DNA of 64,000 bases, from contig NZ_JARGEL010000028.1 in the NCBI RefSeq assembly GCF_029211265.1, forward strand, positions 131,674 to 195,673, given 5' to 3'. The number at the start of each line of letters is the position of its first letter. The stretch's first letter is position 1. Origin of the DNA: Extensimonas soli. Its GTDB lineage: Bacteria; Pseudomonadota; Gammaproteobacteria; Burkholderiales; Burkholderiaceae_C. The position numbers and the translations under genes are program-made. Positions 31,548-39,845 of this stretch are shown in pieces. The notes under the pieces were generated by a model, which saw nothing but the letters and a program-made list of their open reading frames with translations, did not search any database and had not been told where the DNA came from.

Positions 31548-33155
31548 TCAGAAACGGAAGACGCCGAACGGCGTCGGCTTGGCCGCGGTGCGCGAGGCCA
31601 GGTCGAGCAGCAGGCCCATCGCGTCGCGGGTTTCGACCGGATCGAGAATGCCGTCCGCCCACAAGTTGGAAGAAAAGTTCTTCGCGGGCTGGAAGTCCTC
31701 GTAAATCTTGCGCACGGGTGCCTTGAAAGCCTCTTCTTCCTCGGGCGTCCACTCCTTGCCCTCGCTCTTGTTGATCTGCCGGCGCACCAGCGCCATCACG
31801 GTCGCAGCCTGCTCGGGCCCCATGATCGCGGCGCGGCCCGTGGGCCAGGTGAACATGGCCGTGGGATTGAACGGGCGCCCGCACATGGCCAGATAGCCCG
31901 CACCATACGAGGCGCCGATGATGATGGTGTATTTGGGCACGTTGGCCGAGGCCATGGCCGTGATCATCTTCGCGCCGGCCTTGGCAATGCCGGCCTGCTC
32001 GGCCGCGCGCCCGACCATGAAGCCCGTGACGTCGGCCATGAACAGCAGCGGAATGTCGCGCTGGCAGCACAGGTCGATGAAGTGCGCCGCCTTCATCGCG
32101 CTTTCGGGAAACAGCACGCCCTGGTTCGCGAGGATGCCGATTTCGTGCCCATGGATGCGCGCAAAACCCGTGAGCAGGGTGTCGCCGTACATGGGCTTGA
32201 ATTCCTGGAAGCGGCTGTCATCGACGAAGCGCGCGAGGATTTCGCGCGTGTCGGTGGGGAATTTGGGGTCGCGGCTGATGATGCCGTAGATTTCGCGCGG
32301 GTCGTAGCGCGGCGGCAGCGAGGGCTGGCGCGTCCAGCGCGGCTTGGGTACTTCGCCCAGGTCGCGCACGATCTCGCGCGTGATCGCGAGCGCGTGGCGG
32401 TCGTCCTCGGCGATGTGATCCGTCACGCCGCTCACGCTGCAGTGCATCTTGGCGCCGCCGAGCGACTCGGCATCCACGGTCTCGCCAGTGGCGGCAAACG
32501 TGAGCTCGGGGCCGCCGAGGTACATGTAGCCCTGCTCCTTGACGATCACGACCTCGTCGCACAGCGCAGGGATGTAGGCGCCGCCCGCCGTGCAAGGCCC
32601 CAGCACCACGGCGATCTGCTGTATGCCCTCGGCCGACATGCGCACCTGGTTGTTGAAGATGCTGCCGAACTGCCCGACATCCGGGAAGATGTTGGCCATG
32701 TCGGGCAAAAAGGCGCCGCCGCTGTCCACCAGCGTGATGCACGGCAGCCGGTGCTGCCACGCAATCTGCTGCGCGCGCACGTGCTTCTTGCAGGTCATGC
32801 CGTAGTAGGTGCCGCCTTTGACGGTGGCGTCGTTGGCGATGATCATGCACGGGCGCCCCTGCACCAGGCCGATGCCGGTGATGATGCTCGCGCCGGGCGG
32901 CACGCCCTCGTACATGTCTTCGCCTGCGAGCATGCCGATTTCGAGAAACGGCGAACCCGGGTCGAGCAGCACTTCCACGCGCTCGCGCGGCAGAATTTTG
33001 TTGCGCGCCAGATGCTTTTCGCGCGCCTTGGGCGGCCCGCCCGCAAGCGCACGCTGGCGCCGCGCCTGCAGCTCGGCAATCACCGCCTCGTAGGCTTCCT
33101 GGTTGCGCCGGAACTCCTCGTCCGACGTGGAAATGCGTGAAGAAAGAATGGTCAT
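31548..33155 (-). CDS. acyl-CoA carboxylase beta subunit (carboxyltransferase), set 2
   Basis: A 535-residue carboxyltransferase with CMIIANDATVKGGTYYGMT, LVDSGGAFLPDMANIFPD, LGPCTAGGAYIPALCDE and IIGASYGAGYLAMCGR. It is more distant from the LiuB group than the set 1 protein: GAGYLAMCGRPFNP replaces GAGNYGMCGR. It should therefore act on another acyl-CoA. The ATG at 33155 (MTILSSRIST) is the only start that begins with family-like sequence, but no Shine-Dalgarno precedes it, so translation may depend on the upstream crotonase gene 88 bases away. The 66-residue upstream frame is a GC-rich artefact. Confidence 0.92.
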   Translation of the reverse strand: MTILSSRISTSDEEFRRNQEAYEAVIAELQARRQRALAGGPPKAREKHLARNKILPRERVEVLLDPGSPFLEIGMLAGEDMYEGVPPGASIITGIGLVQGRPCMIIANDATVKGGTYYGMTCKKHVRAQQIAWQHRLPCITLVDSGGAFLPDMANIFPDVGQFGSIFNNQVRMSAEGIQQIAVVLGPCTAGGAYIPALCDEVVIVKEQGYMYLGGPELTFAATGETVDAESLGGAKMHCSVSGVTDHIAEDDRHALAITREIVRDLGEVPKPRWTRQPSLPPRYDPREIYGIISRDPKFPTDTREILARFVDDSRFQEFKPMYGDTLLTGFARIHGHEIGILANQGVLFPESAMKAAHFIDLCCQRDIPLLFMADVTGFMVGRAAEQAGIAKAGAKMITAMASANVPKYTIIIGASYGAGYLAMCGRPFNPTAMFTWPTGRAAIMGPEQAATVMALVRRQINKSEGKEWTPEEEEAFKAPVRKIYEDFQPAKNFSSNLWADGILDPVETRDAMGLLLDLASRTAAKPTPFGVFRF

Positions 33156-33194
33156 GGTGCGGTGTCGAAAAGCACGGTAGCGAAGCGCGCATGG

Positions 33195-33212
33195 CCCCGG
33201 CGAAGGCCGGGG
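33195..33212. other. GC-rich perfect hairpin between crotonase and carboxylase genes
   Basis: CCCCGGC (33195-33201), GAAG, GCCGGGG (33206-33212) is a perfect 7-base-pair stem with a four-base loop in the 88-base gap between the crotonase and set 2 beta subunit genes. There is no T-run, so it is not a typical terminator. It resembles the palindromic intergenic repeats that translate as PAFAG, common in many Proteobacteria. Confidence 0.4.
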
Positions 33213-33243
33213 ACACCACGCACGCTGCGCGGGACGTCCTGAC

Positions 33244-34032
33244 TCAGGACTTGAAAACAGGCGCGCGGCGCCCCTCGAAGGCGGCCAAACCCTCGCTGAC
33301 GTCATCGCTGAGCAAGGCACCCGTGACGATGTCTTGTTCGAGCTTGAGGCCATCGGCGAGCGAACCTTCGAGCCCCTCGCGCGCCAGGCGCTTCATGGTG
33401 GCGATACCGGCGCGGCTGCGCGTGGTGATCTTGGTGCAGTATTCGAGCGCCGCTTCGGAAAGCTTGTCTGCTTCGACCACATAGTTCACCAAGCCCCACT
33501 GCAGCGCCATGTCGGCGTCTATCCAGCGCGCAGTGAAGAACAGGTCCAAGCCCCGGCGCAGGCCCACGATGCGCGGGAAGCGCTGGCTGCCGCCCCAGCC
33601 CGGCACCAGGCCAAACTGTGCATGCTGGTCGCCGAAGCGCGCGTCCTTGGCGGCAAAAATCACGTCGCAGGCAAGCATCAACTCGGTACCACCCGCGAGC
33701 ACCAGCCCCTGGCAGGCTGCCACGATGGGCAAGGGGCTCGCTTCGAGCCGGCGCAGCACGCCGTGGCCGTAGCGGATGAAGTGCTCGATCTTGGCGGGGT
33801 CGCTGCGCAGCGACTTGACCTCCTCGAGGTCGGCGCCAGTGCAAAAATGCTTGCCCTGGGCGCGGATCAAGACCGCGCGCACACCGGAGCCTGGCTTTTC
33901 GAAGTCATCGATGGCTGCTTCGAGCGCAGCGTGCACGGCCAGCGACAGGCAATTGAACTTGTCGGGCCGCGCGAGCTCGATCACACCCACCGCGCCGCTG
34001 CGGCTGACGATCACCGGAGGGGCTTCGCTCAT
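33244..34032 (-). CDS. enoyl-CoA hydratase/isomerase family protein, second Glu missing
   Basis: A 262-residue crotonase-fold protein. GKHFCTGADLEEV and CQGLVLAGGTELMLACDV form the oxyanion hole and retain the first catalytic Glu. The second is lost: the usual F.QPE reads FGDQHAQFGLVPGWGG, with His at the Glu position. An enoyl-CoA isomerase or other one-base reaction is more likely than normal hydration. The stop codon of the acyl-CoA dehydrogenase's neighbour abuts: this gene's ATG (34032) directly follows the TAA of the dehydrogenase (34033-34035), so the two are tightly coupled. Confidence 0.9.
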   Translation of the reverse strand: MSEAPPVIVSRSGAVGVIELARPDKFNCLSLAVHAALEAAIDDFEKPGSGVRAVLIRAQGKHFCTGADLEEVKSLRSDPAKIEHFIRYGHGVLRRLEASPLPIVAACQGLVLAGGTELMLACDVIFAAKDARFGDQHAQFGLVPGWGGSQRFPRIVGLRRGLDLFFTARWIDADMALQWGLVNYVVEADKLSEAALEYCTKITTRSRAGIATMKRLAREGLEGSLADGLKLEQDIVTGALLSDDVSEGLAAFEGRRAPVFKS

Positions 34033-35196
34033 TTATTTGCTCTCCTTCGCGTATTGCACCGCAGCACGGCCCACACGCTCGCGCGCCACGATCAGCTTCA
34101 TGATCTGCGCCGTGCCGTCGCCGATCTCCAGCCCCATCACGTCGCGCAGGCGCTGCTGGTGCGGCAAGTCCATGGACCAGCCGTAGTGGCCAAACGTCAG
34201 CAAACACTGGTGAATGGTGTCGAACGCCGTCTTGGGGCCCATCCACTTGACCATCGCGGCCTCGGCCGTGTGCGGCATGCCCGCGTCGCGCAGCGCGAGC
34301 GCGTGGTAGCAGAGCTGGCGGCACGCGGCGATCTGCGTTTCGAACTCGACGAGCGGGAAGCTCACGCCCTGGTACTGCGCCAGCGGCGCGCCCATGGCGT
34401 GGCGCTCCTTGGTGTATTCCCAGGCTTCGTCGATCGAGGCCTGCGCTGCGGCGACGCATTGCAGCGCGATCAGCACACGGCTGAAGTCAAAGCCCTGCAT
34501 CACCTGCGTGAAGCCCTTGCCTTCGGCACCAAGGCGGTTGGCCACAGGCACGCGCACGTCGTCGAAAAAGACCGAACCGCGGCCGATGATCTTGCTACCC
34601 AGGTCGTTGAAGCGCGTGCGCTGCACACCCTTTTGGTTCAGATCGACGAGGAAGGCGCTGATGCCGCGTGCGCCATCCTCGGGCTTGCCGGTGCGGGCAA
34701 AGAGAATGATGGCATCGGCCTGATCCGCCAGGGTGATGGAGGTTTTCTCACCCGAGAGAACGTAATCATCGCCGTCGCGGCGCGCCTTGAGCTGCAGATT
34801 GGCCGCGTCCGAGCCACCGCGCGGCTCGGTCAGGCCCAGCGCCACGATGGCCTCGCCGGCCACCAGGCGGCTGTTCCAATGGCGCGCAAGTTCGGGCGAG
34901 GCATTGGCATGAATGATGGCCCCCATCAAGGAGCCGAGCAGCTGCAGGTAGCTCACATTGAAGTCGGCGTAGGCGATTTCTTCGATGATCACGCCCGAGG
35001 TCACGCCGCTTTCGCCCAGACCACCATACTCCTGCGGCAGATCGACACCAATCAAACCCAGCGAACCCATTTCGCGGAACAAGGCCCGGTCTATGCCCGG
35101 GTCGGATTCCCGCTTTTGGTAATCAGGGCGCAGTTTTTCACGCGCAAAACGACGTGCCACGTCACGCAACGCAATCTGGTCTTCATTCAAAATCAT
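34033..35196 (-). CDS. acyl-CoA dehydrogenase, first gene of the long leftward unit
   Basis: A 387-residue acyl-CoA dehydrogenase with VALGLTEPRGGSDAANL, GEKTSITLADQADAI, an ERHAMGAPLAQYQ loop and a C-terminus GLEIGDGTAQIMKLIVARE. The overall style is close to enzymes acting on short or cyclic acyl-CoAs, but I cannot assign the substrate. The start is ATG 35196 (MILNEDQIALRDVARR), with GGGAGA upstream; a 15-residue extension is rejected. It reads divergently from the FadH-like gene across a 161-base promoter region and is probably first in the operon 31548-35196, perhaps continuing further left. Confidence 0.92.
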   Translation of the reverse strand: MILNEDQIALRDVARRFAREKLRPDYQKRESDPGIDRALFREMGSLGLIGVDLPQEYGGLGESGVTSGVIIEEIAYADFNVSYLQLLGSLMGAIIHANASPELARHWNSRLVAGEAIVALGLTEPRGGSDAANLQLKARRDGDDYVLSGEKTSITLADQADAIILFARTGKPEDGARGISAFLVDLNQKGVQRTRFNDLGSKIIGRGSVFFDDVRVPVANRLGAEGKGFTQVMQGFDFSRVLIALQCVAAAQASIDEAWEYTKERHAMGAPLAQYQGVSFPLVEFETQIAACRQLCYHALALRDAGMPHTAEAAMVKWMGPKTAFDTIHQCLLTFGHYGWSMDLPHQQRLRDVMGLEIGDGTAQIMKLIVARERVGRAAVQYAKESK

Positions 35197-35304
35197 CGTA
35201 GGGTCTCCCAGGGGAAATGTTGCTGAAACCACCTGCGGCAACCAGGCCGCCCGGCGCGAAACATTCGCAGCACGGGCGCATGGCTGCAGCGCAAAGCCAG
35301 GCCC

Positions 35305-35327
35305 TATAATAGCATCGAACAGTTGTT
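35305..35327. promoter_or_regulatory. divergent promoter with consensus -10 and adjacent palindrome
   Basis: TATAAT (35305-35310) is a consensus -10 for the rightward FadH-like gene; the overlapping ATAATA gives TATTAT on the other strand, so both directions could share this site. Just downstream, AACAGTTGTT (35318-35327) has inverted arms AACA/TGTT, where a repressor could block initiation. No good -35 box is seen, which suggests activator dependence or a weak promoter. All functional parts are inferred. Confidence 0.4.
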
Positions 35328-35357
35328 AGTTAGACTTGACTCCAGGGAACTTCCGCA

Positions 35358-37409
35358 ATGCACAACGCCACCACCGCCGCCTTCCCGACGCTGCTTTCGT
35401 CCCTCCAAGTTGGCGCCCATGTGCTGCGCAACCGTACCCTGATGGGCTCCATGCACACGCGGCTCGAATCGCTCGACCGCCCCATTGAACGCCTGGCCGC
35501 GTTCTACGCCGAGCGTGCGCGTGGCGGCGCCGGCCTGATCGTCACCGGCGGCTACGCGCCGTGCAGCGACGGCCGGCTCGACGAAAACGGCCCCATGCTC
35601 GTCACGCCCGAGCAGGCCGACGAGCTCAAGCCCATCACCAACGCAGTGCACGCCGTGGGCGGCAAGATTCTTTTGCAAGTGCTGCACACGGGGCGCTACG
35701 CCAAAATCGCCCACCCCGTGGGCGCCTCTGCGATTCCCTCGCCCATCAACCCGCGCGCACCGCGTGCCCTGAGCACGCAAGAAGTCTGGCAAACCATAGA
35801 CGACTACGCGCGCTGCGCTGAACTCGCACAGCGCGCCGGCTTCGACGGCGTGGAAATCATGGGCTCCGAGGGCTACCTGATCAACCAGTTCACCGTCACG
35901 CGCACCAACGACCGCACGGACGAATTCGGCGGCAGCATGGAAAACCGTCACCGCCTGCCCGTAGAGATCGTGCGCCGCACCCGCGCCCGCGTGGGCCCGG
36001 GCTTTTTGCTCATGTACCGCATCTCTGCGCTCGACCTCGTCGAGGGCGGCGCGCCCGCCAATGAAATCGTGCACCTGGCCCAATCCATCCAGGCCGCGGG
36101 CGCCGACCTGCTCAACACCGGCATAGGCTGGCATGAGGCGCGCATCCCCACGATCGCCTATGTGGTGCCGCGTGCGGCCTGGCGCTTTGCTGCGGCGCGC
36201 ATCAAGAAAGCCGTGAACATCCCGGTCATCGTCTCGAACCGCATCAACACGCCCGCGCTGGCCGAAGAAATCCTCGCGAGCGGCGACGCCGATATGGTGT
36301 CGATGGCGCGCCCCTTTCTTGCCGACGCCGACTTCGTGAACAAGGCCGCACAAGGCCGGGCCGACGAGATCGCGCCCTGCATCGCCTGCAACCAGGCCTG
36401 CCTAGACTACATCTTTGCCGAGCGTCCGGCCACCTGCCTCGTGAACCCGCGCGCCTGCCATGAAGTCGAGTTTGCGCAACTTCCGCCGCCCCAAGCCAAG
36501 CGCAAAGTGGCTGTCGTGGGCGGGGGTGCAGCCGGCCTGGCCTGCGCGATCACGGCGGCCGAGCGCGGCCACGCGGTGACGCTCTACGAGGCCGGCTCCG
36601 CAATCGGCGGCCAGCTGAACCTGGCCAAGGCCGTACCCGGAAAAAATGAGTTCGACGAGCTGCTGCGCTACTTTCAGCACAGTATCGAACGCCACGGTAT
36701 CGACCTGCGCCTGCAATCGCGCCCCGACGCTGCCACCCTGGCCGCGGCCGGCTACGAACGCATCGTCGTGGCCACGGGCGTGCGTCCGCGCACACCGCAG
36801 ATTCCGGGCATCACCCACCCCAAGGTCGTGGGCTACACCGACATCCTTGCGGGCAAGGTGCAGGCGGGGCGGCGCGTGGCCATCATAGGTGCGGGCGGCA
36901 TTGGGTTCGACGTTGCGGCTTTTTTGCTGCACGACGCAAACGATGCACACGAGGCACAGCAAAGCGTACAAACCTTTTTCGCCGAATGGGGCGTGGACAC
37001 CTCACCCGACTCCACCGGGGGGCTCAAGCCGCCAGCCCCCATCAAAGCACCGCGCGAAGTCACGCTGCTGCAGCGCAAACCTGAAAAGCCTGGCCGCTCC
37101 CTGGGCCTTACTACGGGCTGGGCGCTCAAGGCCGAACTCGCGCAGCGCAAGCTGCGCGCGCTTTCGGGCTGCAGCTATGAACGCATCGACGACGAAGGTC
37201 TACAGCTGAGCGTCCATGGCGCGCCGCAGACGCTCGCCGTGGACACTATCGTGTTATGCGCAGGCCAGGATAGTGAAAACACGCTCGCCGCCGCCTTGCG
37301 CGCGCAAGGCATCGCTGCCGACGTGATCGGCGGTGCCGAGCTTGCGTCCGAACTCGACGCGCTGCGCGCCATCAACCAGGGCATGCGCCTGGCATACAGC
37401 ATCGTTTGA
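35358..37409 (+). CDS. fadH: NADPH-dependent 2,4-dienoyl-CoA reductase
   Basis: A 683-residue FMN/FAD/4Fe-4S flavoprotein of the old yellow enzyme/FadH family, which reduces 2,4-dienoyl-CoA intermediates in the breakdown of unsaturated acyl-CoAs. The TIM barrel has Tyr173 (GSEGYLINQF) and His259 (GIGWHEARIP) at the E. coli active-site positions. The iron-sulfur cysteines are Cys341, 344, 348 and 360 (C-x2-C-x3-C-x11-C). Two dinucleotide folds follow: VAVVGGGAAGLACA for FAD and VAIIGAGGIGFDVA for NADPH. Length is normal. It heads the rightward half of the island, 21 bases before an acyl-CoA dehydrogenase. Confidence 0.95.
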   Translation: MHNATTAAFPTLLSSLQVGAHVLRNRTLMGSMHTRLESLDRPIERLAAFYAERARGGAGLIVTGGYAPCSDGRLDENGPMLVTPEQADELKPITNAVHAVGGKILLQVLHTGRYAKIAHPVGASAIPSPINPRAPRALSTQEVWQTIDDYARCAELAQRAGFDGVEIMGSEGYLINQFTVTRTNDRTDEFGGSMENRHRLPVEIVRRTRARVGPGFLLMYRISALDLVEGGAPANEIVHLAQSIQAAGADLLNTGIGWHEARIPTIAYVVPRAAWRFAAARIKKAVNIPVIVSNRINTPALAEEILASGDADMVSMARPFLADADFVNKAAQGRADEIAPCIACNQACLDYIFAERPATCLVNPRACHEVEFAQLPPPQAKRKVAVVGGGAAGLACAITAAERGHAVTLYEAGSAIGGQLNLAKAVPGKNEFDELLRYFQHSIERHGIDLRLQSRPDAATLAAAGYERIVVATGVRPRTPQIPGITHPKVVGYTDILAGKVQAGRRVAIIGAGGIGFDVAAFLLHDANDAHEAQQSVQTFFAEWGVDTSPDSTGGLKPPAPIKAPREVTLLQRKPEKPGRSLGLTTGWALKAELAQRKLRALSGCSYERIDDEGLQLSVHGAPQTLAVDTIVLCAGQDSENTLAAALRAQGIAADVIGGAELASELDALRAINQGMRLAYSIV

Positions 37410-37430
37410 CGCCCCAGGAGTGCCCCCATC

Positions 37431-38597
37431 ATGGACTTTTCCGCATCCAAAGAACACGAAGCCATCCGCGAGGCCATAGGCAAGATATGCGCCCGCTTCG
37501 ACGACGCTTACTGGCTCGAGCGCGACCGCGTCGGCGGCTTTCCGCACGAGCTGCACCGCGCGCTGGCCGATGGCGGCTGGCTGGGCATCTGCCTGCCGAC
37601 CGAATACGGCGGCGGCGGCCTGGGCATCACCGAAGCCACGGTGATGATGCAGGCCATTTCCCAGTCGGGCGCGGGCCTGTCGGGCGCGTCTTCGGTGCAC
37701 ATGAACATCTTCGGCCTGCAACCCGTCGCGGTCTTCGGCACCGAAGAGCAAAAGCGCCGCATGCTGCCGCCGCTGATCCAGGGCAAGGAAAAGGCCTGCT
37801 TCGCCGTCACCGAGCCCAACACCGGCCTCAACACCACGCGCCTCAAGACGCGCGCCGAGCGCGCCGGCGACCACTACGTGCTGAGCGGCCAGAAAGTCTG
37901 GATCTCGACCGCGCAGGTGGCCGACAAAATGCTCATCCTTGCGCGCACCACGCCCATCGAAGAGTGCAAAAAGCCCACCTTCGGCCTGAGCCTGTTCTAC
38001 ACCGACCTCGACCGCCGCTTCGTCGAGGTGCGCGAGATCGAAAAAATGGGCCGCAAGGCCGTCGATTCGAACCAGGTCTTCATCGACGGCCTGCGCGTGC
38101 CCGTCGAAGACCGCATCGGCGAAGAAGGCCGCGGCTTCGAATACATCCTGCACGGCATGAACCCCGAGCGCGTGCTGATCGCGGGCGAAGCCGTGGGCCT
38201 AGGCCGCAAGGCGCTCGAAGTCGCCGTGCAATACGCGAAGGAGCGCGAGGTGTTCGACCGCCCGATCGGCAAGAACCAGGGCATACAGCACCCGCTCGCG
38301 CAGTCGTGGATGGAGCTCGAAGCCGCCGAGCTCATGGCCATGCGCGCCGCCTGGAAGTACGACAACCACCTCGAGTGCGGGGCCGATGCGAACGCCGCCA
38401 AGTACCTCGCCGCAGAGGCCGGCTTCAACGCCTGCCAGCGTGCCATGGCCACGCTGGGCGGCTTTGGCTACGCCAAGGAATACCACGTCGAGCGCTACCT
38501 GCGCGAAATCATGATTCCGCGCATCGCGCCGATCAGTCCACAGCTCATCATGTGCTTCATCGCCGAAAAGGTGCTGGGACTGCCGAAATCGTACTGA
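37431..38597 (+). CDS. acyl-CoA dehydrogenase
   Basis: A 388-residue acyl-CoA dehydrogenase. FAD/substrate motifs are CFAVTEPNTGLNTTRLKT and GQKVWISTAQVADK. It ends MCFIAEKVLGLPKSY, a C-terminus shared in style with the protein at 45406-46572 (GEHVLGLPRSY); both lack the usual YEGTxEI motif holding the catalytic Glu of medium-chain enzymes. They therefore form one subfamily and may act on bulky or alpha-branched acyl-CoAs. The start ATG at 37431 (MDFSASKEHEAIREAIG) follows CAGGAG. It lies between FadH and a second dehydrogenase on the same strand. Confidence 0.92.
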   Translation: MDFSASKEHEAIREAIGKICARFDDAYWLERDRVGGFPHELHRALADGGWLGICLPTEYGGGGLGITEATVMMQAISQSGAGLSGASSVHMNIFGLQPVAVFGTEEQKRRMLPPLIQGKEKACFAVTEPNTGLNTTRLKTRAERAGDHYVLSGQKVWISTAQVADKMLILARTTPIEECKKPTFGLSLFYTDLDRRFVEVREIEKMGRKAVDSNQVFIDGLRVPVEDRIGEEGRGFEYILHGMNPERVLIAGEAVGLGRKALEVAVQYAKEREVFDRPIGKNQGIQHPLAQSWMELEAAELMAMRAAWKYDNHLECGADANAAKYLAAEAGFNACQRAMATLGGFGYAKEYHVERYLREIMIPRIAPISPQLIMCFIAEKVLGLPKSY

Positions 38598-38678
38598 TTC
38601 TTTTGCGTTTCTCCCTTTGCTGCCACCCTGTGGCAGTCCCTTGCAGACTTCATCACCCATGCCAGAACCGATCCGACC

Positions 38679-39845
38679 ATGAGCACATCCACCGACAGCG
38701 AACGCGCTGAACAACTCTCCCTTTTGCGCGAAAGCGCTCTCAGTTTCGCCAGCAAGGAATCTCCTCTCGCCCGCGCACGCGCGCTGCGCCAGCAGCTACC
38801 CGGCTTCGACCGCAGCTTCTGGGCCGCGCTCGCCGAACAGGGCTGGACGGGCTTGCTGGTGCCCGAGGCACAGGGCGGCTATGCGCAGGGCCTGCCAGAA
38901 ATGGCCGAAGTGGCCGGCGCGCTCGCAGCGCAAGTGGCGCCCGAGCCCGTGGTGCCCGTGCTGGTGTTTGCTGGCCGCCTGCTTGCGCATGCTGGTCAAG
39001 GCGCGCTCGTGAACCAGTTGCTGTCCGACCTGGCCGCTGGCACGCTGCTGCCCGCCGTAGCCTGGCAGGAAGACCTCACCGGCGCCAAAGACCAGCCCGA
39101 GCATGCGAGCACCCGGCTCGAGCGCACGGCGGATGGCCTGCAATTGCAGGGCCGCAAGCGCCATGTGCGCCCCGGCGCCGGCGCCGACGGCTTCATCGTC
39201 AGCGCAAGTGGCGCGCAGGGTCTGGCACTGGTCTGGGTGCCCGCCAGTACCGCAGGGCTCAGCCTGCACAGCCGCCCTCTGGCCGACGGCAGCTATGCCG
39301 CCGAAGTCGAGCTCGCCGACGTGCGTGTGCCAGCGCAAAACCTTTTGGCCGAAGGCCCTGCGGCCGTTGCCGCGCTGACGCGCGCCTACGACGAAACCCT
39401 GGTGCTCACGAGCGCCGAACTGCTGGCCCTGGTACGCAGCATGCTGGCCATGACGCTCGAGTATCTGCGCTCACGCGTGCAATTCGGCAAGCCGATCGGC
39501 AGCTTTCAGGCGCTGCAGCACCGCGCCGCCGACCTGCTGATCCAGCAGGAGCTGACCGCGAGCGTGCTTGCGCAGGCTCTGGCTCTGCTCGACGACCCTC
39601 TCACTTCCGCCACGGCACGCTCGGCCATGGCAAGCCGCGTCAAGGCACGCGCCTCCGACGCCGGCCTGCAAGTGGCGCGCGAGGCCGTGCAACTGCATGG
39701 CGCGATCGGTGTCACCGACGAATACGACCTGGGCCTGTACCTGCAGCGCGCCCTGGTGCTCTCGGCTTGGCTGGGCAACGGCACGCAACAGCGCCGCCGC
39801 TACGCCGCCCTCACCCGCAACCTCACCGAGCAGGAAAACGCATGA
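38679..39845 (+). CDS. acyl-CoA dehydrogenase-like subunit (beta-type partner)
   Basis: A 388-residue protein with acyl-CoA dehydrogenase fold but degenerate motifs: the usual TEPxxGSD is absent (VAWQEDLTGAKDQPEH), and the C-terminus (GAIGVTDEYDLGLYLQRALVL) has no YEGT. RVQFGKPIGSFQALQH, for FAD/adenine contacts, is kept. This pattern fits one half of the alpha2beta2 heterotetramers known from steroid side-chain degradation (ChsE1-ChsE2, IpdE1-IpdE2), in which FAD sites are shared by both chains. The stop overlaps the ATG of the next dehydrogenase (ATGA, 39842-39845), consistent with stoichiometric synthesis of two subunits. Confidence 0.85.
   Translation: MSTSTDSERAEQLSLLRESALSFASKESPLARARALRQQLPGFDRSFWAALAEQGWTGLLVPEAQGGYAQGLPEMAEVAGALAAQVAPEPVVPVLVFAGRLLAHAGQGALVNQLLSDLAAGTLLPAVAWQEDLTGAKDQPEHASTRLERTADGLQLQGRKRHVRPGAGADGFIVSASGAQGLALVWVPASTAGLSLHSRPLADGSYAAEVELADVRVPAQNLLAEGPAAVAALTRAYDETLVLTSAELLALVRSMLAMTLEYLRSRVQFGKPIGSFQALQHRAADLLIQQELTASVLAQALALLDDPLTSATARSAMASRVKARASDAGLQVAREAVQLHGAIGVTDEYDLGLYLQRALVLSAWLGNGTQQRRRYAALTRNLTEQENA

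Noticed and set aside
29498-31726. A 742-codon open frame on the + strand
   Set aside because: Antisense to the set 2 biotin carboxylase, which is complete; no ribosome-binding site or motif.
33334-35226. A 630-codon open frame on the + strand
   Set aside because: Antisense to the crotonase and acyl-CoA dehydrogenase genes; no recognisable domain.
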